64,000 nucleotides of DNA from Craterostigma plantagineum (Eukaryota; Streptophyta; Magnoliopsida; Lamiales; Linderniaceae), in contig JAPQWV010000017.1 of assembly GCA_027422505.1 (NCBI GenBank), positions 14,447,501 to 14,511,500 on the forward strand, in the 5' to 3' direction. Under the pieces are notes generated by a model. It had not been told where the DNA came from. It made no database searches and saw only the letters and a list, made by a program, of their open reading frames with translations. The translations under genes and the position numbers were made by a program. Each line of letters opens with the position of its first letter. Within the stretch, counting starts at the first letter, position 1. Positions 22,550 to 32,802 of the stretch are shown here, piece after piece.

Positions 22550-23870
22550 TGGCATTTTTAGTCCCCATTGGTTGAGTTATGGGCGTTTTTTGTTCTCCAT
22601 ATTTTGAGATGTCAGCTTTAGTCCCATGGCTATCCTGTTAATTCATTCGTTAGTTTAGATGGAATTTAACATGTGTGAGGAAATGATCTCCTTTTAGTCG
22701 ACTTAAACACTAACAACTAATCATCTTTTTCGACTTAAACGCATGTGTGCGTTCATTATGCAACCCATTTAGCTCAACTTCAATGTTGTCAATTTTTCTC
22801 TAAATGTGATGAGGATGCCCATTTGTGTGTAAGTCGCAGGAAAATATTAGTTATGAGGATTTAAGTTGACTTAAATGATGGAAAAATTAAAACATAGTAC
22901 CCGATATTTGCCACATGGACATATTTAATTTTCTTCATCTTTCTTGTGCTTGAGAAAAGAGAATAAAATAAATAATTAAAAATAATAAAATTAACATAAG
23001 AAGGAAAAATATAAATAATAATAATAAAATAAAAAATTTAAAATTAAAGATAGAAGAGAATAATATATATCAAAAAATAAATATTTTTTAATTTTTAATT
23101 TTTCTTGGGTTAATTATTATTTTTTTTATGTTTTATTTATTCATTAAAAAAAGTTAAAAAAATAAAAGAAAAGTAAAATGCCACTCGAAGTTTATCGGGA
23201 GTCCCCATCCCCATTCCCGCCAAGTTAGCGGGGACGAAATCGTTCTTTCCCAATTCCTAATATTTTTTATGTTATAATATATAAATTGGATAATTTCAAA
23301 AGAATTCCTTATCCCCGACCGCGGGGGCACGGGAGCTCTCCCCACAGAGATTCTTTTGAATTATAAAAAGTATTTATTAAAAAATTCGGAGATTGCTTTT
23401 TTTTTTCCTTTTTATGTTTTTATTTTCTTAGTTTTATACATTTTTTAGATATACTTTTATTCTCTTCTCTCTTTTAATTTTTTATTACTATCTTTTTATT
23501 TATGTGTTTTACTATTATTTTTTATTTTTGAAGTTAATTTTGTTATTTTTCAAACTCGACTAATCGCATGTCGATCGTGGTAGTTTCCATGATGGTCACA
23601 CTAAAGGAATGGCCAAATTGGTCCATAATCGGCAACATTGTGGTTTAAATTGATCCACACGAAACATTGGGGACTAAATTAGTTTATATGGTAAACATCG
23701 GAGGCCGCTTTGATTTTCTCTCACTAAGAGGTGATCATATACTCTGGCGTGTGAAATTCCATCTAAACTAGCGACTGGATTAATTGGAAGACCAAAACGG
23801 TCCAAAATCAGTAACAGACGAGAAATACGCCCATATATCAAACATTGGGGCAGCTCACCTTTTGTAAGAA
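22550..23870. mobile_element. Long-TIR, MULE-like non-autonomous element
   Basis: The left arm (about 22550-22690) and the reverse complement of the right arm (about 23725-23870) match over roughly 140 bp. Shared landmarks include GTT(A/G)A(T/G)(T/A)TATGGGCG and GTTAGTTTAGATGGAATTT / GCTAGTTTAGATGGAATTT. The interior is AT-rich with no transposase. 23170-23345 holds a GC-rich island (GTCCCCATCCCC, CCGCGGGGGCACGGG) resembling the ends of hAT-like elements, so a nested insertion is possible. Exact ends and target duplication were not established. Confidence 0.6.
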
Positions 23871-25776
23871 CAGAAACTCAACTTTCTGCTTCACTGAGTA
23901 GCTTCATGAATGATACGGCGTTACCCATCACTTATAAAAAGGTTTGTGAGTTTTTGTAAGTTCTAATCACAGCATTTGGATACTTAGCGCGCCAGATCTA
24001 ACAACCCACATTTACACTGAACCAAGCCAAAGGACTTGAAGATTTTTCAGCTCGGTCAACTCTTATTCAAGACCTTCTCTTCTCTCTGCTTCGATTCTTT
24101 CAGGTCTTGATTTCATAGTTTAGGCTTTCTCAACATTATAAATAATACATAATTCTCAATTCAGATCAGAAACATGTATTGAGCTCATAACAATCTAGAA
24201 TGATGATACCCTTGTATTTTTTGTCTGTGACATACACTCTAGACTCATATTAAATTGAAATATAAATATGGCTTAATTTAGAGCTTTCGCTATAAATTAA
24301 CCTGAAGTCACTTGAACATACCCTTGCAGTTCCATCGTTGTTCGAGTGATTCCCTCTGCTTAAACCATACATTCAATCTTCAGACGTGTTGAGTACACGA
24401 GGATATGCAAGCTCAATGTTTGTCCATACGTGAAGGGAAGAATTGACAAATCCGTTGGCCCTTCAGTAAGCGAGCTGATTCCAATTTAGAAAGTGGAACT
24501 CGGAGTGATAGCTGCTAACTAGTGTGCGTCTTATTTCGATTGTGTATATTTATCAATCAGTCATTTAATTACCAACTACGATAACATTAATTGGGTCGAT
24601 AAAATACTTGAGGAGCAAACCTCAAGGAGAAACGTAAACCCTGATTGTAGATATAACCTCTAAAATTATGGTCTCATTTTACTCTAAAATCACTTACATT
24701 TTCATATGATAAAGAAACAAGACATTTTTCAAAGTGATAATCTGATTACTTTTCCATCTTTATAAGGATATACCATCTACTTTGATGTGTTGTTGATTAC
24801 TTTTCCATCTTTATAAGGATATACCATCTACTTTGATGTGTTGTAACATTTTCTGAATTCTCCAAGTCTTACGTATCTTTTATACTTCATAGGGAATAAC
24901 GCCAATCATATCCCTCCCTTGTGGTCTGGGTGTGCGCTCCCGCAATTGCTGTTCTAGGGTAAAATAGCACTTGAGATCCAAAAGTAGTTTCCTTTTAGCG
25001 GTTTCAGTTTGAAACCTAGACTTGTTATTCAATTGTCACATTTAGTCTCTTGAATGTTTGTTTGAGGCAATACTACATTAAAGTGATCCTGATGATATGC
25101 TACAGTGTGTTTATTTTTTTTATGATATTCTTCTCAGGGGCAAATAACATTTTTAGTCCCCAATTTTTGGTGCATGAGAGTTTGTGGTCCACCATATTTC
25201 GTGGTGTCACTATGTTACTGATTTTGTACGTTCAGGTCCCCCGATCAATTTTAATCAATATTTAGACGGAATTAAGCTAGTGAGAGCACATTATCTAAAT
25301 TTAGTCGACTTAAAATATCGTGATTCATCTTTTACTTTAACTTAAACGTACATGGAGCATCATTACGCATCACATTTAACTCAGCTTCAAGGTCGTCAAT
25401 CCTTCCATAAACATGAATGCATCACATTGAACTCTTTGCTTGTAAATTGTTTAACATAGCATATGGAGAAGGCAAAGTTCTTGTTGACAAGATAAAAAGG
25501 TTCGATGATGTAGTAAACATTTGCTTGTTTACATCGACTATATTAGGATCTGTGTTTACTCAATTATCGTGTCAGATAAAAGAAAAACAATTGGCACTCC
25601 AATTGTTTGATTATTTTTCTACAACAAAAGTATGCTTCTAACTCTTCATCTCGTCTTTCATTACTTGGAAGCGAAGACAACATTATTCGTCCGTAAGTTC
25701 GCGGTAGATTCAAAATCTTGGCTTTTATAATTAATAAATACACAACGGAGATTAGTTCCGCGTATCTCATATGCCA
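23871..25776. other. Non-coding interval between transposons
   Basis: I recognise no gene. It contains a 51-bp tandem duplication (24743-24844) and, at 25136-25330, a single arm starting GGGGCAAATAACATTTTTAGTCCCC that resembles the left arm of the 22550 element, including the ATTTAGTCGACTTAAA block. Short open frames here match no family. Confidence 0.5.
24743..24844. repeat. 51-bp tandem duplication
   Basis: Units 24743-24793 and 24794-24844 begin TGATTACTTTTCCATC and are essentially identical. Confidence 0.92.
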
Positions 25777-26049
25777 TGTTGGAAAAAAAATTATATAAAA
25801 CTAAAAAGTGATGCACTCCCTTTTAACCTTTTAGAAAAAGTGGTCACTTAACATGGTATCAGAGCTTAGGGACCAGCCGGTCCTGGGTAGGAATCACCAC
25901 GACCACCCATTTATTAGAGTTACACGTCTAAGGCAAGATAGAGAAATCAGCCTAGACGTGAGGGGGCGTGTTGGAAAGAAATTATATAAAATTAAAAAGT
26001 GATGCACTCCCTTGAGGGTTAACCTTTTAGGAAAAGTGGTCACTTAACA
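25777..26049 (+). mobile_element. TRIM (miniature LTR retrotransposon), 273 bp
   Basis: 5' LTR 25777-25853 (77 bp) and 3' LTR 25969-26049 (81 bp) both run from TGTTGGAAA to GTGGTCACTTAACA; they differ by an indel and a few substitutions. TGGTATCAGAGC, the initiator tRNA-Met primer site, follows the 5' LTR immediately at 25854-25865. GTGAGGGGGCG at 25958-25968 serves as the PPT. The 115-bp interior has no coding capacity. It contains an inverted pair, CACGTCTAAGGC (25923-25934) and GCCTAGACGTG (25950-25960), which could form a stem just before the PPT. Flanks are TGCCA (left) and GGCCA (right), a 5-bp target duplication with one change. Such elements depend on enzymes from other retrotransposons. 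Confidence 0.93.
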
Positions 26050-26345
26050 GGCCACAACGAGTTGAAATTCGTCTGTGACTGTACTTAATAAGAGGATGAG
26101 GGTTACGTTGGAATTATTGAGATACTTCATGATAGAAAAAAATATGGAAAAGAAAAAAAAATAACATCTACCATCTATTATGAAGCTCATGCACCATTGA
26201 GATTAGGCTTGTAATGTTTTCCCCGTTCTCGATTGATATTCAAATAGTTTTTTTATCCCTAAGAAAATATTAAAATTATATTTTTTATACGCAATTTATA
26301 TTATTATAATATTAAATAATATTTTACCTAATTTGTATTATTATA

Positions 26346-26383
<38 letters not shown>

Positions 26384-27761
26384 TTGATATGGGATACGAG
26401 TCTAGGCTTATATGAGGCTTTATTTACAAATTGCCACTCCCCTATAGACAATCCCTATGTGACCCGTCATCAGTTATATGATGATTTTTATGGTATTATA
26501 AAAGTAGTAAAATAATGACCGTTTTAGCCCTATGTGTGGTTGAATTACATGGTGCCATTAATTATTATCAATTAGGAAAAATTCTTTTTTATGCACGTTG
26601 GAAGATGAAGGAAGATGAAAAAGACAAAAGACCAACATTCACATCTTATTCAAAAGTTTTTCTTTCCATTTTCATTTTCTTCCCATTTCACCCGAATTTT
26701 TTGCTGTAAAAGCAATACAACGAATTAAACCCTTCTTGCCCGTGTACGTAGATGATATTGAAGAGCTCATATTTGAGGACTTCGATGTCCCTGTGCAAGC
26801 CTGGATCTTTATGCCGTCTTTGTCTGGATGAACGTCTTTGTAAATTGGCGATGCTGCTGTAAAGATTTGTGCGTGAGGTCATTGAGGAACCAATTCCAAC
26901 CCTATGTTACATGTCAAATATTAGGGTCATTGAGATGCAAGAAATTTTTTATGAACAATTAGCCACAGAAGCAGCTGAGGCTGAGGGGAGTGGTACAATG
27001 GAGACTATTGTAAATCCTCGGCGAAATGAAAAGTATTTACCTAATCCAAAAATTCACAGGCCATTCGCCTTATGTTTGAGTACCTATTCATTTTTTTGTT
27101 CTAATTAGCTTTGAATCATGTTTTGATAATTTTGTTGTATATTTATTAACTTCCACCAACAGGAAAACCACTACTACGAAATCTTCTAGAAATCTCAATC
27201 AAAAGAAGTTGAAGAGTCAAGGGAAGGGCTACAAGGATAAATGTTTAGGAAGTAACAAAGTCAGTAGAAGCCCGTTTCAACAGATTACTTTCTGAGGTTT
27301 GTGATACACGGTATTTACATTGTACCATTTTATGATGCTTGATTCCTTCATCAAATTTTCACTTCCTGTTAATTATTTTGCATTGCCCTGATTTCGGATG
27401 CTAATTTCCTGATCAAAGCTTAACTTCCTAATAACTATGCACTTTTCAGTTAGTATTTGAGGACCTAAAAGGAGCACTGGAGGAGGCTAGAACGGTACTT
27501 AATTGTCTATTTTATCAGAGCGTCAGATGCCAGCTTTAAATATAGCCCTCGACTGGGTCATATGGCAAATTTGACATAATTGTTTTGTTGAATCACTAAA
27601 AGAAAGTACCTATTTCCTGGTGGTTACATAAAAAATTTCTTATATGAATTTTCTAGCAGTATCAAAGTTTTATTCCTTTGTCACTGCTATATTTGATTCA
27701 CATCAAACGTCTTCAGATTGGTGAAGAACTTGGAGATATATACGACTAGTCACAACCTCAA
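26050..27761. other. Interval with unassigned exon-like segments
   Basis: An (AT)n run lies at about 26350-26379. 26714-26833 (plus frame F-L-P-V-Y-V-D-D-I-E-E-L), 26869-27060, 27160-27297 and 27450-27495 look exon-like, with plausible AG and GT boundaries and good codons. I cannot attach them to a family. They may be decayed exons of one host gene ending in S-R-S-P-F-Q-Q and E-D-L-K-G-A-L-E-E-A-R segments. Confidence 0.35.
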
Positions 27762-29640
27762 GTGAGTGCGAGCCAGCCTGAGGAGCCGGTGTTAGCTCAA
27801 GGGTTGTCAGCAGGCGACATCTATCGACCTGGTTCATCAACGACGGAGGCGTACGTTCCATTTGTGACTGAAGATCGTCTATTGGGCGCTCTCTCCGAAG
27901 CATTGAGATTTTTCGAAGACAAAATCATGGAGATTGTGCGAAATGCCATCGAGACGTCCCGCCAAGATCGAGGGAAAGTACCCGTCTCGGAGCCGTCTTC
28001 AACACAACTTACCCTCACACCCACTCAACCCACACGACCCTTACCAATCTCCACACCCATCCTCACACACAACCTCATAAACCCTGCAACCGTACCCATC
28101 AGCGACCTTCACTCCATATTAGTCGCCCGACTACTTGAGCTGACCACACGAATGCCCGAAGAAGAGGATCTCTTCCGACGTCTCGTGGATCGTCCTGATC
28201 CTACATAATCATGCCGAGGTCAAGACTCTCGCTCCAAACGTCGACATGACGACCCAGACGATCAAGGTTGTCATGAGGGGGAGAAGAGGCCTAGGATCAT
28301 AACTAGAAGTCAAGGACGAAGCTCGGGCGCGATGCAGACAAGCGCTGGAGCCGCTGAAACCTCACAACCCACTACCCAAACAACCACCACCACGCACCGC
28401 ACTACTCATACAACCAAAATCGACCCACCAACCTTTCACCTAAGGACGCCTACGCCCACACCACTACAGGCCCTCACAAGCCCCCTTGCTTCCGGAAGCA
28501 AGTGCCGCTATACTCGTAGCCCTGGCGCAGACTCAACCAACTCCAAGCTCAATCGCTCCAGACCAATCGGGACCATCTGGACAAGTTGTCCACCCACACG
28601 AGTTCCTCGACAAATATATATTTGAAGGACAGTGGATGACTCATTCTATGCCCGACGAGCATCAAAGACAGCGGCTCAAGGACGTTCGACACTTCTTGCA
28701 ACAAGCTTCGGTCAACTTAGTTCGATTAGAAGATGAAGAACTTCAGGAAGGGGAAGACCATGAACAGATTCCTCAAGGGCTTCCAGAGCTGATTGCTCAA
28801 TGAGCGGATTCCCCTACAAGACAAATGTCAGCGACAGTTCGAATTGACACGCCGTGGGAAAATATCAGAAATGAAATTCCCTTCCTTGAAGAAGTTCGAG
28901 AACATATATGGAGGTCACCGAACAAAGTCCAGAAGTTGAACGAGTTCGAGCTCAGAGGGATCTCTCACTAGGATCAGCAAAAGAGAATGACCTATCTCTG
29001 GATGCTAACCCAACTTGGACCAAATGTGAGGCTGGGATGTATAAAGGACAAGCAAAGAGCCATTATAAGAGTCTATCCCCCATATGTCAGCACTAAGCGT
29101 CTTCTACCGAAGAGGTGTACAATCTCTACAAGCTGTATGTAGAAAAGTACAAGAGTCATCAAGGCTTCATAAAAGAAGGAAGGACTCAAGGGACTCTACC
29201 GATTCATGATGCGCCATGTCAAGTACCATGCCGCACACGACCTTCAGATGGCTCTGGAGAGCAATATGAAGAAGGTCAACATGGCCGCTCCGCTCAACAA
29301 AAGACCTGAGGTCGAAGGGCTTCCCAACAATCACGTGCATATCAACTCAGTCTTAGGAATCACCTACCAAAATCCTATTTCCAAGAAGACTAGGATGATG
29401 GTGAAGACTGAGATTCATAAGTTTCGTGATGGGACACTCAAGGTCATCAGGAAGAACATAGAGCAGAGGTTGGAAGAAATCAACAGAGAGACGATGCTGA
29501 AGCTTCATAGGTTCGTGAGAGAACAACCTCTTCTGATGGAACTTCTTGAGGACATCGAGAGCGACTGGATTGTTGATCGAGGACCTCCGTTAGACTCGAC
29601 TTTGGACGTGCTTTCAGTGTATGTGAACCTCGTGTATTGA
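27762..29640 (+). pseudogene. Retrotransposon gag-like region, broken
   Basis: Three open stretches (27762-28208, 28486-28803, 29206-29640) in different frames have the make-up of a retroelement gag or linker protein. They include a Thr/Pro-rich low-complexity segment (28340-28470), a charged R-R-H-D-D-P-D-D-Q segment, and I-H-K-F-R-D-G-T-L near 29413, which resembles a phrase common in plant retroelement gag-like proteins (recollection, not a search). No zinc knuckle, protease or RT is visible, so the lineage is unknown. An LTR-like region follows. Confidence 0.45.
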
Positions 29641-30796
29641 TTCGATCATTTGCTAGCTCAAACTGACTGAAAACAGAGCAAACGCACACACACACAGAAA
29701 ACAGATTTAACGTGGTTCGGCAGAGAATTGGCCTACGTCCACGGACCAAACGAGAGCTTCTTTGCATTAACACCAAACATGAAAGTTATAGAGTACCACA
29801 CCTTCTACAACTTCCATGTTTACACTCTTCTATAATTCTAACCCTAGAGAAAGATATGAGCTCTCAAAGTGGTGAGGTTGAACTGAGCAAAACTGATATT
29901 TATATAGAGCTGAGAATCAGACTTAAAGCATGACTCTCGTTAAATCGCAGCACTCCAATTTATCTGATCGAACGCACCAGGAAATGCCAAGTCATCCGTG
30001 CATTTGTGCGTGACCCAACAAAAGTTTCATGCGACTCTTTAAGTGGAAAGGCGATTCTTATCTCCATCGTTCGATCTTCATCCAATGGCCGAGATCTTCC
30101 GCATAAGTCCGTTTCATCTAATCCCAGCCATCGTTTAACTTCGCGCGTCATCTATCTGTCCAGATTCAATTTCACAGCTTCAAATCTGGTTCGTCCGATG
30201 CGCCCCATCTAATCCGACGGCACCTGTAGCTTGACTTCTTCTTCAGCTGTTTCTTCATCAGTTCGACTTCAGCTCCGACTGGCTGGTTTCTCCGGCCTTT
30301 CCCGGTGGCTCCGGCGAGTTTCCGACTCGCCACTCCCAACATGGAGCTGCGGAACAGCATTAGGAACTTTGAGCATGCGCTGGGCTTGCGCATGTCTTAC
30401 TTTGCACGACGAGGACAGATGGCTCGGAAAGGCAATAAAGCACAAAGGGGAAGAATGTGGAATACCATTTGTAATTGTGCTTTGATTTCATTAGTTTTCT
30501 TCGTAGATTGGGGCTTTGTCCTTAGTTTAGGACTTAGCTTGTTATTTATACCAAGTATGTTTGGTATAAATACTTGTACAAACATTGAGCTTAATAGAGG
30601 AAGTTCAGAATTTGATACTGAAGGCTTGCAATTCAATTTCTAGAGAGAGAAACACTAGTAACTTTCTCACTCTACTCGGATTCTCTCTAGTGTTCTTAGT
30701 TGGAGTTTTTCGATCGAAACTTGAATTTCAATAATTCTAATCGAATCACTTTGGTTTGTTTGCCTAGGATCATAGAGATGATAAATTAGGACCTAA
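29641..30796 (+). mobile_element. LTR-like sequence 3' of the gag-like region
   Basis: 29708-29746 contains TAACGTGGTTCGGC and GCCTACGTCCACGG, a motif pair recurrent in plant retrotransposon termini. A purine tract AAAGGGGAAGAA (30444-30455) is followed by TGTGGAATACCATTTG at 30456, a possible 3' LTR start, with TTTGGTATAAATACTTG (about 30560) as a candidate TATA region. The right end is unclear, near 30770. It includes one TTTCGATCGAAA at about 30707. No matching 5' LTR was found. Confidence 0.45.
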
Positions 30797-31022
30797 CAAG
30801 CTTGAACATCTTCAAGCTGAACTCTGCGCTCGCAGTGGAGGATTTTCCTTCGATGAAATACAAGCAAAAACTGCAAATTTTTTCCTTACAATAATCAGTA
30901 AAAAAAATCGATGATACCTTTCTCTGAAATATGTATTCACAGTGTAGGCCATGAAGGATCGAATCGCTTGGCTAGAGTCTAATAACGAGGAGCTGTGCCG
31001 CGAACTTAATACGCTGCATAAC
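30797..31022 (+). pseudogene. Kinesin-4 fragment A, coiled-coil region, left of the solo LTR
   Basis: The frame at about 30799 reads L-E-H-L-Q-A-E-L-C-A-R, then S-F-D-E-I-Q-A. After an intron-like gap it reads K-D-R-I-A-W-L-E-S-N-N-E-E-L-C-R-E-L-N (to 31020). This is the segment just after the motor of plant kinesin-4 proteins (FRA1/KIN-4A), microtubule motors involved in wall deposition. It is a duplicate of 33660-33838 plus 34487 onward, intron sequence included, so the copy arose by DNA duplication rather than retroposition. The solo LTR interrupts it; it resumes at 32740-32790 with R-G-N-F-S-E-L-N-E and then diverges. Confidence 0.85.
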
Positions 31023-32734
31023 TGTAATACCCGCAAATTTTAAAGCGGGATAACGATAGGAAATTTCAAGATGATTAGCGAAGAAGATATTAGGAATAAA
31101 ATTCCTAAGGAAGATAACTCGGATGAAATAAAATAATAAAATAGTCCCGAGAATATTTCGAAATTTAATCAAGAATCAAGCAAAATAATAGTATTAGTGA
31201 GAATAAAATTTGGGCTATATTTTATAATTGGACCATTTCGTTTCTAACTTAGGCCCAAGTTATTAAAGATAAATTTTGGTAATAGGATTACTTGAGCTAT
31301 AGGGGAATACACGTTAGTATTCCATCACCATCTTATCACCTTGTATGAAAACAATGATATGGGAAATAATCTAATCGAATGGGCTAGACTTAGCACATAA
31401 ATAAGGCCCAAAGTATTCAACTAAGATAAGGCTTGACCACGTTACTTAGGCTTGAGGGAAATTAGATTCACCACCTTGTCATGACATCCTCACTTTCGAG
31501 GTGTTTGAATATATCCATAAGTCATTAGAGAAAATTATCATTCGGGGTAAAGGAGAGAACGAATGAACAAAAATTAGAATTAATAGGAGGTAATTTCCAA
31601 CGAACAATGTCCCTCAACAAATTCAAAGAAGTTGAGTAAAGAAGAGATTCGACATTTAGGGATTCCACCGGACTTCTTAGTCGACTGTAGCAGGAGGACA
31701 GGTAGGTGGAATATCCATCTACAACACGTAAACTTATCTGTGCTCATTTCGAATATATGTCTTATGTATGTGAGCGACGTGACTAGTATGTGTTCCAAAG
31801 TGATTTACATGATTTATCTGCTACTGTGTGACTATGTGATTCGATGAGTTAGATGGCTTGCGTATATTTTATGTGGTATCACGATATCATGTTTTATCAC
31901 AATTAAAAGCATGCATGTATTTTACACGTCATTTCACGGAGTGTACCGTGGTAGAACGGTGGTACTGTATTGTACCTAGTGAGCGAGTAGCCGATATTGG
32001 CTATCGACCCCTAGAGGAGTCACGTGAGTGTGGGCATCTGATGTGCACCAGCGCCTGTGATGGTGAGCCATTGGCCCGTCGGACATTATGCGGCAGACTA
32101 CGGGCGACCTAGAAAGGAGCAACTTGGGACATCCCCAAGTAGGCTAGCTAGTGTAGGCTACGCTGTCGCAAGCGGGATGAGGCGACCTGGTTGGTGCGAC
32201 CTGGGTACCCTTACGGGACCTGGTGTAGGCTACCAGCGTAGGCACCGCATTAGACAGAAGAGGCGACCTGAGAGAGTGACCTGATACGGCTCACAGCCGT
32301 AGTGTTGTGATCGTGGTAGTGATTTCACGTGATGGTGCACAGTATGAGACCCGGGGCCCGTTGTGAGGTGGTGAGTGTATCCCGGTTGTGATGAGTGAGA
32401 GTGGCATTGCATTGGTGAGAATTGGAGGTGAGTGAACGTGAGTGAGTCACACGTGCATGTGCACTATTTCACCTACTGGGCAATAGCTCAGTGTTTGCGT
32501 GTTGTTGGTAATCGACGACCGAGGCTGGCTATCGGAGCTTCCATGGGATTTTGAGGGCGAGGATGTACATGGATGATGACATGTGGGCGAGTGATAGGAT
32601 GATTTGGGCCTTCGACCCGTCTGTATTAACTTCTTATAGACAAATGTTTTTGTGAAATGGGTTCTCCGCGGCTTTTGCTGCTAAACCCGGCGTGAGCTGT
32701 CGCTAATTAGCGATTAGGAAGTAGGGTGGCTACA
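31023..32734 (+). mobile_element. Solo Ty3-type LTR, 1712 bp
   Basis: It starts TGTAATACCCGCAAATTTT and ends GGGTGGCTACA. Flanks are ATAAC (31018-31022) and GTAAC (32735-32739), a 5-bp target duplication with one substitution. The duplicated kinesin block at 34507-34545 preserves the unoccupied site (CGCGTAACAGAGGC), which proves the boundaries. The 3' half (about 31850-32500) shares blocks with the LTRs at 1460 and 54048. No internal retroelement genes are present, as expected after LTR-LTR recombination. Confidence 0.93.
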
Positions 32735-32795
32735 GTAACAGAGGCAATTTTTCCGAACTCAACGAAAACGAAAAGTCTTTTGCATTATATTGAAA
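32735..32795 (+). pseudogene. Kinesin-4 fragment A, right of the solo LTR
   Basis: It reads R-G-N-F-S-E-L-N-E as in the second copy (34528-34553), then K-S-F-A-L-Y and a TGA. Similarity to the second copy ends after CTCAACGAA. Confidence 0.75.
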
Positions 32796-32802
32796 GGTAT
32801 AC

